A stretch of 64,000 nucleotides of DNA from Caminibacter pacificus (GCF_003752135.1 NZ_RJVK01000001.1:248001-312000), one strand, 5' to 3'; counted from the stretch's first letter, positions 34,267 through 42,931 are shown. A program made the numbers and translations. The notes: generated from the letters alone by a model not told the origin.

Positions 34267-34930
34267 TTTTGCTTTGCTTTTTGCAACGGATGTAAAAATA
34301 AAATTCGCACCACAGACTTCTACGCTTTATATTTATACGATTTCAAAAAACAGAATAAAAAGTTTTAAAGTCCAGCCTTTTATGATAACACAAGGTGATA
34401 TTTTGGAAAAAGAGAAATTCTCATTTTGGCATAACGACAAATTTTATATCGGAGAAAAATTTAGGATTTTTTATCACTCGAAACTCGAAGTATTACCGCT
34501 AAAAGTTTATATAAATAATCGCGAATATAAAACTCCGAAATTCGTCTATAACCGAAGCAAAATAAAAAATTTCGATATAAATTTGGAGTTTCCAAAACCT
34601 CGAAAAAACGATTTTTGGTCGATTTTGGCTTTTATCTTTTTTGCGTATATTTTGGCGCTTTTGTATTTGATGAACAAAAAGAAAAAAGAATTTTTGGTTA
34701 AAAGCGGAGTTTTTGAGAGTGATATTAAAAAATTTTATTATTACGTTTTGAAAAATTATCCCGAAAAAATAGAGAGCTTGAATAAGTATAGGAACTATTT
34801 TTCAAAAAAACTAAATGAATTCGATTATTTGATAAAAGAGTTACAAAACGATATAACTAAAAAATATAAAAACGAAATAATTATTTTCGGCATATTGTTT
34901 ATATTAGCTTTATTGCAAGGTGCGATATGA
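34241..34930 (+). CDS. BatD-like membrane protein of the Bat locus
   Basis: 229 residues from TTG 34241, overlapping the previous gene by 26 nt. Signal peptide (RILILAFSFALLFA), an all-beta periplasmic domain (about 17-115), a membrane helix (about 128-146), a charged cytoplasmic helical segment and a last helix (about 210-226). This topology and placement between two VWA genes fits a shortened BatD. There is no direct sequence motif, so the call rests on context. Confidence 0.6.
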   Translation: MRILILAFSFALLFATDVKIKFAPQTSTLYIYTISKNRIKSFKVQPFMITQGDILEKEKFSFWHNDKFYIGEKFRIFYHSKLEVLPLKVYINNREYKTPKFVYNRSKIKNFDINLEFPKPRKNDFWSILAFIFFAYILALLYLMNKKKKEFLVKSGVFESDIKKFYYYVLKNYPEKIESLNKYRNYFSKKLNEFDYLIKELQNDITKKYKNEIIIFGILFILALLQGAI

Positions 34931-36129
34931 AGATTTTGTATCCTTATGTTTTGATTTTATTACCGATATTATGGGCTTTTGTGAATAAAAAAAACTTTTT
35001 TTATATACTAAGCGCTTCTTTTATCGTTATAGCCCTCAGCGGTGTTGCTAAAGTGTCACAAAAAGAGATAAAAACGGATAAAGATATCTATTTTATTTTT
35101 GATACGACCTATTCGATGGCATGTAAAGACCTAAAACCCGATAGACTTGAATATGCGAAAAAAGAGTTTTTCAGCCTCATAAAAAAACTTAAAAAACCGG
35201 TGGGGGTTTTTAGTTTTGATAAAGAGGTTAAGTTTATCAGTTTTCCTACTACGGATTATGAATTTTTAAAACAAAAAATAGAAAAACTAAAACCGGTAAA
35301 AGCCTCAACGGATATAAAGATGGCGATAAATAGAGTAAAAACGGTAAGCAACGGAGATAAAATTATAGTGCTTATTAGTGACGGGGGAGAGAAAAAGGTG
35401 CAGGGCGATTTTGTTTTTTGGGGTTTTGCTACTGAAAAAGGAGCGAAAGTCCCCGGATTTGATGCGATTAGTAAATTAAATATCATCGGAAAAAAATATT
35501 TCGCATATAATGAGGGTGATAAACTACTAAAATACCTAAAAAAACAATCTTACACCACCAAAAAAATCACAACTTACAAACGAATCGATTATATTTTCGT
35601 AGTTTTGGCTTTTATATCTTTTCTTTTAGGCGGGGTTTATAATAGATTCGTTTTGGTCTTTTTGATTTTTTTGATTCCAAGGCACCTTTATGCCGGGGAT
35701 TTTTTGGGGTGTTTATATGAAAAGATAGGTTTGCAAAGTGCGGCTCTTAGCGAATTTAAAAAAAGCGGTAGCGATTTTGCGAAAATTAAACTTGCTACTT
35801 TTTATATGAAAAACGGAGAGCTTAAAAAAGCATATAATCTTTTAAAAGATGTAAAAGGGTATGAAAAAATAAAAAATTACGATATGGCTTTGATATTGAC
35901 GAAAATGAAAAAATATAAAAAAGCGTATGAGTTGGTCAGGAAGTTAAAAGAGAAATATAGCGATGAGAGGATTGATAGGTTATATGATTTTGTGAGTCTT
36001 TATAAAAACGAAGATAACTTAAAAACAATAATAATCCCTACTAAAAAAACTAAATCTTCAAGCGAAGAAAAAACTAAAAGCAAAAATGATTTTAAAAATT
36101 TATCTATAAAAAAGGAGCCTTTATGGTAA
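34927..36129 (+). CDS. VWA + TPR membrane protein, BatB/BatC fusion
   Basis: 400 residues. Two N-terminal helices (about 5-20, 25-42), a VWA domain (about 52-210) with MIDAS D59-T-T61-Y-S63 (Thr replacing the first Ser) and LISDGGEK, two helices (about 218-250), then TPR-like helical pairs (about 255-350: SAALSEFKKSG, LKKAYNLLKD, YKKAYELVRK), ending in a Lys/Ser-rich tail. In Bacteroides BatB and BatC are separate, so this is a natural fusion. Overlaps its neighbours by 4 and 7 nt. Confidence 0.8.
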   Translation: MKILYPYVLILLPILWAFVNKKNFFYILSASFIVIALSGVAKVSQKEIKTDKDIYFIFDTTYSMACKDLKPDRLEYAKKEFFSLIKKLKKPVGVFSFDKEVKFISFPTTDYEFLKQKIEKLKPVKASTDIKMAINRVKTVSNGDKIIVLISDGGEKKVQGDFVFWGFATEKGAKVPGFDAISKLNIIGKKYFAYNEGDKLLKYLKKQSYTTKKITTYKRIDYIFVVLAFISFLLGGVYNRFVLVFLIFLIPRHLYAGDFLGCLYEKIGLQSAALSEFKKSGSDFAKIKLATFYMKNGELKKAYNLLKDVKGYEKIKNYDMALILTKMKKYKKAYELVRKLKEKYSDERIDRLYDFVSLYKNEDNLKTIIIPTKKTKSSSEEKTKSKNDFKNLSIKKEPLW

Positions 36130-37016
36130 AAAAACTAAAACAAGAGCTAAAAAAAGCTATCGTAGCACAAGACGAGCTGATAGATTCTTTGGTTGCGGCG
36201 TTGTTTGTTGACGGGCATATTTTGGTAGAAGGGTTGCCGGGTGTTGCAAAAACCACGGCTATTAAACATCTCTCTTCAATGCTTGATTTTAAATTTTCAA
36301 GAATCCAATTCACTCCCGATTTGCTCCCGAGCGATATAATAGGAGGTGAAATTTACTCCATGCAAAAAGATGAATTTTATATCAAAAAAGGGCCGATTTT
36401 TGCGGACTTGATATTGGCGGACGAAATCAACAGGGCTCCTGCGAAAGTCCAAAGTGCGCTTCTTGAAGCGATGCAAGAAAGACAGGTGAGTATCGGAGAT
36501 AAGAGTTATGACTTAAAAGAGCCTTTTTTGGTAATGGCGACGATGAACCCGATAGAAGAAGAGGGGGTTTACGATTTGCCAAAAGCTCAACTTGATAGAT
36601 TTTTGATGAAAGTTATCGTAAATTACCCGTTGGAAAAAGAGGCCGAAAAAGCGATTTTAAACGTATTTAATAAAAAATTCAGTTTTCCTAAATTCAGTAG
36701 TTCTCAGTTTTTCAATACCAAAAGACAAATTGGCAAAATAACCGTTAATCCGGAAACGATAGATTATATTGCCGAGCTTATTATCGCTTTTAGAAAAGAT
36801 GAAGAGATTGAAGTGGGCCCTTCTCCAAGAGCTTCGATTGCTTTATATAAACTTGCTAAATTTACGGCATATGAAAACTCAAGAAACTTCGCAATGCCAA
36901 GTGACGTATTGAAATATATCAAGCCCGTCCTTAGACACAGAATTACTCTTGATATCGAAAGTGAAAAAACCGAAGATGAGGTGATTGATAAGATTATCAA
37001 AAAAGTAAAAGCCTAA
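36123..37016 (+). CDS. MoxR family AAA ATPase
   Basis: 297 residues. Walker A EGLPGVAKT (about 37-45), FTPDLLPSDIIG, Walker B LILADEINRAPAKVQSALLE and sensor 1 ATMNPIEEEGVYDLP are the classic MoxR signatures. MoxR ATPases act as chaperones that insert metal or remodel complexes together with VWA proteins. It closes the Bat operon; its stop overlaps the convergent tcdA stop by 4 nt. Confidence 0.93.
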   Translation: MVKKLKQELKKAIVAQDELIDSLVAALFVDGHILVEGLPGVAKTTAIKHLSSMLDFKFSRIQFTPDLLPSDIIGGEIYSMQKDEFYIKKGPIFADLILADEINRAPAKVQSALLEAMQERQVSIGDKSYDLKEPFLVMATMNPIEEEGVYDLPKAQLDRFLMKVIVNYPLEKEAEKAILNVFNKKFSFPKFSSSQFFNTKRQIGKITVNPETIDYIAELIIAFRKDEEIEVGPSPRASIALYKLAKFTAYENSRNFAMPSDVLKYIKPVLRHRITLDIESEKTEDEVIDKIIKKVKA

Positions 37017-37639
37017 ACAAAATCTTTTAGCACCTCGCTACATAATGCAAACCCGAAAGCTCCCGTAACTCCCACAAAGCTTCCCATATCGCAAGGTATG
37101 GGCTTTTCAAGTGAAAAAACAGCTTTAAAATCGCCTTTGAAATTCTCTTTTTTTAGTCTGTCTCTTATTTTTTTGGCAAACGGGTCGTTTTGTGTTTTCC
37201 AGATACTATCTATTCTGATTTTTGTAGGGTCAATTCTCTTTGCCGCTCCCATTGATGAGACGATTTTAGGGTATGCTTTTAAAATCAGTGCAATTTTTGC
37301 ATTTAAGTCGTCTATCGCGTCTATAACAATGTCGTATTTTTCCAAATTCAGATTTTCAATGTTTTGAGGAGTAAGCTTCATATCGATTGGAGTGACTCCC
37401 GGATACAACCTCGCTAAAACTTCCACTTTTTTTTCACCCAAAAACTCACTTCCGATTTGTCGGTTTTGGTTTGTGATATCGAACGTATCGAAATCCACAA
37501 TTGTGATATTTTTAACTCCCGAGCGATAAAGACAATCAAGAGCGTATCCTCCTACACCCCCGACTCCGCAAATCAGGACGTTTAGTTTTTGAAGATGCTC
37601 GAATTTACCGAATAATTTTTTACATCTATCGTAGCGCAT
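37013..37639 (-). CDS. tcdA: tRNA threonylcarbamoyladenosine dehydratase
   Basis: 208 residues. ThiF/E1-like fold: VLICGVGGVGGYALDCLYRSGV with the nucleotide loop, VDFDTFDITNQNRQ, and IDAIDDLNAKI are the TcdA (CsdL) pattern. Cyclises t6A37 to ct6A with ATP. It is shorter than E. coli TcdA (268). The presence of mtaB, another t6A-modifying enzyme, in the same window is of note. Overlaps ycaO by 14 nt. Confidence 0.88.
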   Translation of the reverse strand: MRYDRCKKLFGKFEHLQKLNVLICGVGGVGGYALDCLYRSGVKNITIVDFDTFDITNQNRQIGSEFLGEKKVEVLARLYPGVTPIDMKLTPQNIENLNLEKYDIVIDAIDDLNAKIALILKAYPKIVSSMGAAKRIDPTKIRIDSIWKTQNDPFAKKIRDRLKKENFKGDFKAVFSLEKPIPCDMGSFVGVTGAFGFALCSEVLKDFV

Positions 37640-38834
37640 TTAATTCCTTTGAGAGTTTTAGGATGTTTTGATATTCAGAGCCGAATTCATATCCCTCATA
37701 CAGCTCGTCAAGATTTTCAAGAGTATATTTTTTATCGAAAATCACTCCGATAAACTGCCCGATATCCCAAGCTCCGTGTTCGTAGATATAATCGATGACT
37801 TTTTGTTTGTTTTGTCTTTGTAAAATATCTTTTCGGATGAATTTGCCTTTGTTGATATTGTGATAAATCAAATCGTCTATCGGATATATTTCGCTTATTT
37901 GTGGAATAATCAAATGTACGGCGTAGAAATTTTGAGCTGTGTAGATTTTGATGTATTCGTCTTCTTTGAAAACTCCCAAATTGTCAAAATCCCATTTAGC
38001 TTCTTTAAAATAAGGCTTTTTCAAAAAATTAATATGCACGTCTCCGCTTAAATCTATAAAATGTTTTGTGAGATTGAAGCTGTCTTTTACGCTGTCGTCA
38101 TCTATTAGCTTTCCTCTTTTTTTAAGCTCCGTTTGGAATAGCTCCAAATAGGCTTTTTTTATCGCTTTTTCTCTATCAAGGTCGCAACCGAAACTTAGAA
38201 TTATTTCATTGTCTTTTATAAAACTCACAGCCATTACCGGATATTTTCCCCCGAGTGTGGCGTCATAGACCTGAATAAATTCGTCATTTAGCGGGTGAGA
38301 AATTTTAGGAATTGATAGGGTGTAGCGTATGACTTCGTATTTTACGAATCTTTCGATTATTTCGGTTTTGGCGTTATAATAAGCCGTCTTTAAATCGCTA
38401 TAAAAAGCCATTCCGTTGCTTGCATATAGATTTTGGACGATATTTATAGGAAAATAGACGATTTCTCCGGTTTTGGGGTTTGTAAAAGGAATTGAGAGGA
38501 TATCGAAAACATCCGAATTAAAATCCAGAAGCTCTTCTTTTTCAAGTTCGTCTATTTTGTAAAATTCTCTTAAAGGTTCGTTTAGAAATTTATCCGTAAC
38601 TATTGCGTCGGGGTAAAGAGCGTTAATGTAGTATTCTTCTAAAAAGTTTCTTGTCAAAATCCTCTCGCACATTTCTCCGTATGCGCTGTTTAACGCCTCA
38701 TCGAGGCTTTCGCCTTTGCCGAAACTCACAAAAGGCAAATCTATTGCGTTTAAGGTTACGTTATAGACGTTTGAGGTGGGCTTGGTGTATGAAAAGAGCG
38801 TTTTTACGCCCAATTTTTCCAAAAACTCTCTCAT
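37626..38834 (-). CDS. ycaO: YcaO domain protein, E. coli YcaO type
   Basis: 402 residues. YcaO ATP-binding elements: SFGKGESLDEALNSAYGEMC (about 37-56) with the first Glu set, and SNGMAFYSDLKTAYYNAKTE then IIERFVKYEVIRYTLSIP (about 134-170), closely matching E. coli YcaO, which assists beta-methylthiolation of ribosomal protein S12 by RimO. E. coli YcaO has about 586 residues, so the C-terminal extension is missing here. No peptide precursor gene is near, arguing against an azoline natural-product role. Confidence 0.85.
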   Translation of the reverse strand: MREFLEKLGVKTLFSYTKPTSNVYNVTLNAIDLPFVSFGKGESLDEALNSAYGEMCERILTRNFLEEYYINALYPDAIVTDKFLNEPLREFYKIDELEKEELLDFNSDVFDILSIPFTNPKTGEIVYFPINIVQNLYASNGMAFYSDLKTAYYNAKTEIIERFVKYEVIRYTLSIPKISHPLNDEFIQVYDATLGGKYPVMAVSFIKDNEIILSFGCDLDREKAIKKAYLELFQTELKKRGKLIDDDSVKDSFNLTKHFIDLSGDVHINFLKKPYFKEAKWDFDNLGVFKEDEYIKIYTAQNFYAVHLIIPQISEIYPIDDLIYHNINKGKFIRKDILQRQNKQKVIDYIYEHGAWDIGQFIGVIFDKKYTLENLDELYEGYEFGSEYQNILKLSKELNALR

Positions 38835-39604
38835 AAGTCGCCTAAATCGGTATTTTTTAATTCATTTAGCGCTTCGTATCCCGTCATATCCAATTTGATA
38901 GGAGTGATTGAGACGTATCCGTTTTTTATAGCGTCAAAATCGGTGCCTTTTTCTTCTTTAAAAGCTAAAGGATGTAGCCCTATCCAATAATATTCTTCTC
39001 CTCTTGGATTTTTGTGTTTGTGCGCGTCGTTTCCGTATAGGCGATAGCCGAGCTTTGTGAATTTGAAGCCTTTGATTTTTTTTGTATTCGGGATATTTAC
39101 GTTTAAAATATGGCGATGTGGGATTTTTATTTTGCCATCAAGCACCGCTTTTGTGATTTTTCTTGCAGCTTTTGCCGCTTGGTCCCAATCTATTTCGCTT
39201 GGAGGATTGTCGTAGCTTTTTATAAGCTGAGAAAATGCGATAGAAGGAATGCCGTGAAGCGCTCCTTCCATTGCGCCTCCGGCAGTGCCCGAATATGTGA
39301 CATCTTCTCCTAAATTTGCTCCGTGGTTTATACCGCTTAGTACGATATCTGGTTTTTCTCCTCCGAAAAATTCGGGAAAAGACAAATATACGCAATCAGT
39401 AGGCGTTCCGTCGTCGAGTTTGTAGAAGTTATCGGCTACTTTTATAAATCTTAGCGGTTTTGTGATTGTAAGAGAGTGAGAGCATGCGCTTTTTGGAAAA
39501 GCCGGAGCCGCCACATACACTTCTCCCAAATCTTTTACCGCATTTACTAAAACCTCAAGACCTTTCGCTTCGAACGAGTCGTCATTTGTTATTAAGATTT
39601 TCAT
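38831..39604 (-). CDS. surE: 5'/3'-nucleotidase SurE
   Basis: 257 residues from ATG 39604, which has AAAAGGAA as SD; an in-frame ATG nine codons upstream lies within the promoter. Metal site ILITNDDSFEAKG (D8-D9 type), PTDCV, LSGINHGANLG and YSGTAGGAMEG are all intact. Hydrolyses nucleoside monophosphates in stress. Overlaps ycaO by 4 nt, and its promoter is shared divergently with the next gene (TATAAT at 39618-39623 on plus). Confidence 0.95.
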   Translation of the reverse strand: MKILITNDDSFEAKGLEVLVNAVKDLGEVYVAAPAFPKSACSHSLTITKPLRFIKVADNFYKLDDGTPTDCVYLSFPEFFGGEKPDIVLSGINHGANLGEDVTYSGTAGGAMEGALHGIPSIAFSQLIKSYDNPPSEIDWDQAAKAARKITKAVLDGKIKIPHRHILNVNIPNTKKIKGFKFTKLGYRLYGNDAHKHKNPRGEEYYWIGLHPLAFKEEKGTDFDAIKNGYVSITPIKLDMTGYEALNELKNTDLGDL

Positions 39605-39617
39605 TAAATTCCTTTTG

Positions 39618-39637
39618 TATAATTTCATCAAAAAAGG
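39618..39637 (+). promoter_or_regulatory. Compact promoter and SD of the 173-aa hypothetical gene
   Basis: TATAAT (39618-39623) then TTCATC and AAAAAAGG (39630-39637), ATG at 39645. The surE start is 14 nt to the left on the other strand. Confidence 0.6.
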
Positions 39638-39644
39638 TTTTTGA

Positions 39645-40166
39645 ATGGATTATAAAAAATACCTAAGAGATGATATAGATTTTAAAATTTTATCAAATTA
39701 TACTTTTGCATATGCCGATATCGAGGAAGATTTTGAGGAGTTCAAAAGAAGACTCGGCGGTTATGACGTTGGAGTGTGGGTGGATAAAATGGAGAATGGA
39801 GAATTGAAAATGGAGAATGGACAATGGAGAATGGATGAGATTCGTTTTTTCAATTCTCAAGGAGAAGAGCTAAGCTGGGAGGATTTGGTTTTAAATTATA
39901 TGAAAGCGTTAAATACTTTTATGAGAGAGCAAATAGGCGTTTGTATCAATAAAAACATTCCGAGAACCCTTGATAACGACCTTACATATCTAATCGTGCA
40001 AAGAAAAGATTATAAAGATTTTCACGACAACTTTTTTATTGCGGTTGACGGGGAGGTGATTTTTCCTATGATTACGAAAAATTTCGATATCGATTTGGCG
40101 ATTATTAAGCTTGTAGAGTGGAAAAATAGAGCGGGGATGAAAAATTTGATAAAATTTCACAATTAA
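39645..40166 (+). CDS. Uncharacterised protein, 173 aa, with an in-frame heptanucleotide repeat insertion
   Basis: No family recognised. It is soluble and acidic, without a signal peptide. Residues about 48-65 (KMENGELKMENGQWRMDE) are encoded by seven AATGGAN repeats and look foreign to the rest of the protein, which reads as a normal folded sequence before (FAYADIEEDFEEFKRRL) and after (SWEDLVLNYMKAL). The -10 for gpmA lies inside its last codons. Confidence 0.65.
   Translation: MDYKKYLRDDIDFKILSNYTFAYADIEEDFEEFKRRLGGYDVGVWVDKMENGELKMENGQWRMDEIRFFNSQGEELSWEDLVLNYMKALNTFMREQIGVCINKNIPRTLDNDLTYLIVQRKDYKDFHDNFFIAVDGEVIFPMITKNFDIDLAIIKLVEWKNRAGMKNLIKFHN
39788..39836 (+). repeat. Heptanucleotide tandem repeat AATGGAN x7 inside a coding region
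   Basis: Units: AATGGAG twice, AATTGAA, AATGGAG, AATGGAC, AATGGAG, AATGGAT. At 49 bp it is not a multiple of three. A change of one unit would shift the frame of the surrounding gene. The same unit recurs at 46565 and 47566. Confidence 0.9.
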
Positions 40167-40184
40167 TTTTTTAAAGGGGATGTA

Positions 40185-40874
40185 ATGGCAAAACTTGTTC
40201 TTGTTAGACACGGAAAAAGCGAATGGAACAAACAAAACAGATTCACGGGTTGGGTTGATGTCGATTTGGCACCTGAGGGAATCGAAGAAGCGAAAAAAGC
40301 GGGTCAAAAGCTTAAAGAAGCGGGATTTGCTTTTGATATTTGTTTTTCAAGTTATTTAAAAAGAGCGATAAAAACTGGAATTATTATTTTAGAAGAGCTT
40401 GATTTGTTATGGATTGATCATCTTAAAGATTGGAGATTCAACGAAAGATTTTACGGAGCTCTTACGGGGCTTAATAAAGACGAAGTAAAAGCGGAAGTAG
40501 GTGAGGAAAAATTCTTGCTTTATAGAAGAAGCTACGACGTACCGCCTCCACCGCTAAGTGAAGACGATCCGAGACATCCGAGATTCGATCCGAAATATAA
40601 AAACTTTCCGGTAGAGCTTTTACCAAGTACTGAGAGTTTAAAAGATAACCAAATAAGAGCTATGGCGGCGTTTCACGAAAGAGTGGCTCCTTTACTTGTA
40701 GAAGGAAAAGACGTACTTATTACGGCTCACGGAAATACTATCAGAGGTATGGTAAAAGAGCTTGACGGAATCAGCGACGAGGATATTCCGAAATTCGAAA
40801 TCGCAACGGGTGTTCCGAGAGTTTATGAATTCGATGAAGCTTTACATATCAAAAACGTATACAATTTAGACTAA
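40185..40874 (+). CDS. gpmA: 2,3-bisphosphoglycerate-dependent phosphoglycerate mutase
   Basis: 229 residues. Interconverts 3- and 2-phosphoglycerate in glycolysis and gluconeogenesis. Phospho-acceptor His in VLVRHGKSEWN (H9), NRFTGWVDVDL, ERFYGALTGLNKDE, and the second His in LITAHGNTIRGMV are the dPGM set. SD AAAGGGG. Convergent with fetB, overlapping by 4 nt. Confidence 0.95.
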   Translation: MAKLVLVRHGKSEWNKQNRFTGWVDVDLAPEGIEEAKKAGQKLKEAGFAFDICFSSYLKRAIKTGIIILEELDLLWIDHLKDWRFNERFYGALTGLNKDEVKAEVGEEKFLLYRRSYDVPPPPLSEDDPRHPRFDPKYKNFPVELLPSTESLKDNQIRAMAAFHERVAPLLVEGKDVLITAHGNTIRGMVKELDGISDEDIPKFEIATGVPRVYEFDEALHIKNVYNLD

Positions 40875-41590
40875 TACGCACCTTTTTCGCGTATATAAAA
40901 AAAGCTTCCGAATAGCGAGCTGAAAAGATTGATACTCACAAGCATATAAATAATAACTATCTGATAAGTTACCGCTTTTAGCGGGCTTGCTCCCGCAAGC
41001 AGCATTCCGGTCGTAATCCCCGGAATCGCTACGACTCCTATCGTTTGAAGCATATTATTTACAGGTATTAAAGCGGCTTTTATAGCCTGGCGCTGCATAA
41101 TTTTAAGAGCGTCGCTGTATCTTGCTCCTATTGCGATAAAGGCTTCGATAAGCTCTCTTTGAAGTTCTATTTCTCTTTTTAATCTCTCGATTGTCAAAGT
41201 ATAGGTATTTAGAGCGTTTCCGATTATCATTCCCGCAATCGGAATGAATTCGTTAGGTTTTAATGATATGATTTTTAAAGATATGAGAATGGTTAGAATA
41301 ATGGTAGTGGCAAGCGTTAGAGATAAAAATGCCGCTTTGTATGAATATTCGGTACGTTTTTTAGCGATATATGCAGAATATAAAAGCATAAACAAAACAA
41401 CCGGAATATAATATAAAGGGTTTGTAATTTTAAATAAAAATCCGAGTATAAAACCTAAGGCCGTTAATTGAAGTAGGGCTCTTATGGAGTTTTTTAGTAT
41501 CTCTTTTTCAATTCCGATATTCAGTTTGTAGGTTATGATTGAGGGAATTAAAACCAAAACGAAGCTTAAAGCTATCAAAGAGAGGTTCAT
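40871..41590 (-). CDS. fetB: FetB-type ABC permease (UPF0014), no ATPase partner nearby
   Basis: 239 residues from ATG 41590 (SD AAAAAAGG, -10 TACAAT at about 41613); an upstream TTG lies in the promoter. About seven helices. The family core is intact: GNALNTYTLTIERLKREIE and VGVVAIPGITTGMLLAGASPL-like segment (IPGITTGMLLAGASPLKAV). E. coli FetAB exports iron and protects against oxidative stress. FetA is not adjacent, so its ATPase must be encoded elsewhere. Confidence 0.88.
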   Translation of the reverse strand: MNLSLIALSFVLVLIPSIITYKLNIGIEKEILKNSIRALLQLTALGFILGFLFKITNPLYYIPVVLFMLLYSAYIAKKRTEYSYKAAFLSLTLATTIILTILISLKIISLKPNEFIPIAGMIIGNALNTYTLTIERLKREIELQRELIEAFIAIGARYSDALKIMQRQAIKAALIPVNNMLQTIGVVAIPGITTGMLLAGASPLKAVTYQIVIIYMLVSINLFSSLFGSFFYIREKGAY

Positions 41591-41628
41591 CAAATGCCTT
41601 TTTTGGCGTAATTGTAACAAAAAGAAGC

Positions 41629-42396
41629 TTAGAAGCTATATCCTAAGCTTCCTATAAGCGTATAGTTTGCCGATTCTTCGATATCAAAAGAGTAATCCAC
41701 TAAAACGCCTAATTTTTTGTTTATCGGATAATAAACGCTCATACCTAAATATTTGCTCCAATCACCCGAATCGTAAGCGGAATTTTCAACATATGCATAT
41801 GGTGAAATAAATAGTTTTTTATATGTAGTACCGACGCTTGCCGTAATAGTGTCTTTTGCGTTTGTTCCGCTTTCTCCGTAAATTTTGTGTTTTTCACTAA
41901 GAGAAAAGCTGTAGTTTTTGTAATAATACGTACCTTTTATATAAAGCGCATAATCGGTTTTGTCGTTAAAATACGTAGGCAGGTAAATTTTTGCGCCTAA
42001 TTTCAAATTGATATTGCTGTTTTTGACATTATTTAGATAATAATATCCTGCTAAAATCAGGTCGTTTGATTTATATCCGTCGCTGTATCCGTCATCTTTT
42101 ACTGAAAAATATAATTTTGCTTTTAGTTTGTCTTTTTTTGCCGAAATTGACGTAAAGAAAATATTCGAATCTTTATAGTCTTTATATCCGTCTTTTTCAT
42201 ATCCGAAATTAAAATAGTAGTTGATTTTGTTGAGTTTTTTTAATTGTTGCTTCGAGCATCCGTATTTATTTACCGTTTGTAAAAACGGAGTGTTAGGGCA
42301 TAAGTCAATATTATCAGGTACTCCGTCAAGGTCGCTATCTACGGTTTGTGCAAAACAAGATAGGGCAATAAGCCCCGTTAATATTAACTTTTTCAT
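41629..42396 (-). CDS. Outer-membrane beta-barrel with one thrombospondin-type-3 calcium repeat
   Basis: 255 residues. Signal peptide (MKKLILTGLIALSCFAQ), a TSP3 calcium motif DSDLDGVPDNIDLCPNTP (about 20-37), then Tyr/Lys/Asp-rich amphipathic strands to a terminal Phe (LIGSLGYSF), the usual outer-membrane end. Probably an 8-12 strand barrel with a Ca2+-binding periplasmic segment. It follows the acidic/His-rich gene by 11 nt, in the operon of the two-component system. Confidence 0.75.
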   Translation of the reverse strand: MKKLILTGLIALSCFAQTVDSDLDGVPDNIDLCPNTPFLQTVNKYGCSKQQLKKLNKINYYFNFGYEKDGYKDYKDSNIFFTSISAKKDKLKAKLYFSVKDDGYSDGYKSNDLILAGYYYLNNVKNSNINLKLGAKIYLPTYFNDKTDYALYIKGTYYYKNYSFSLSEKHKIYGESGTNAKDTITASVGTTYKKLFISPYAYVENSAYDSGDWSKYLGMSVYYPINKKLGVLVDYSFDIEESANYTLIGSLGYSF

Positions 42397-42407
42397 GGTT
42401 GAAATCC

Positions 42408-42848
42408 TTATTTATCGATATCAGTGTCTTTATCAGTATCTGTGTCTACATCAGGATGATCAGGTACGTCAGGATGTTCGATGTCGTGATCCATATCCGG
42501 ACGTTCTACATCATTATCCATTTCATGTTCTACGTGTTCCATTTCGTGTTCTACATGTTCTCTTTCTTGTTTCATCTCTTGATGTCTGTTTTGCATTTTA
42601 GCTTTTTTTTCTTCCATTTTTTCTTGCATCATTTGTTGTTTTTCGGCAAGTTCTTGGATAATTTTTTCTCTTTCTTGCTCGTTTAGTTGTCTTATTTGTT
42701 CTTTAAGTTCGTTCATTTTTTGAACTCTCTCTTGTAAAGGAAGATTTTCAATTTTTTGAATCTCTTTTTCAACATCTTGAGCTGTTAAGGCGAATGCCCC
42801 TGTTGTAATTATACTTAAACTTAATAGTGATAGTGCTAATCTTTTCAT
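42408..42848 (-). CDS. Secreted acidic, His-rich coiled-coil protein (CpxP/Spy-like by shape)
   Basis: 146 residues from ATG 42848 (SD AAAGGAGTGAC), preferred over an upstream in-frame start without SD. Signal peptide (KRLALSLLSLSIITTGAFA); a helical region with LPLQERVQKMNELKEQIRQL and NEQEREKIIQELAEKQQMM (about 35-75), recalling the LTxxQ helices of CpxP/Spy; then EHVEHEM twice in tandem and a tail of D, H, P and T (DHDIEHP, DHPDVDTDTDKDTDIDK). Likely periplasmic and metal- or Ca2+-binding. It directly follows the sensor kinase gene, the position expected for a sensor-modulating or target protein. The family is not established. Confidence 0.65.
   Translation of the reverse strand: MKRLALSLLSLSIITTGAFALTAQDVEKEIQKIENLPLQERVQKMNELKEQIRQLNEQEREKIIQELAEKQQMMQEKMEEKKAKMQNRHQEMKQEREHVEHEMEHVEHEMDNDVERPDMDHDIEHPDVPDHPDVDTDTDKDTDIDK
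42521..42562 (-). repeat. Two tandem 21-bp coding repeats (EHVEHEM)
   Basis: The DNA encodes EHVEHEM twice with a few third-position differences. Such repeats can expand or contract in frame and so tune the number of His/Glu ligands. Confidence 0.6.
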
Positions 42849-42931
42849 AGTCACTCCTTTTTTTGTTTTTTCGTTGTTGAAAGTATAGAAGAAAAGTGCA
42901 AACATTTCGTTAATTTAGTGTTTACGAAGTA

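Noticed and set aside
37626-38834. YcaO as part of a thiazole/oxazole peptide cluster
   Set aside because: No precursor peptide, dehydrogenase or transporter near; sequence matches the housekeeping E. coli YcaO branch.
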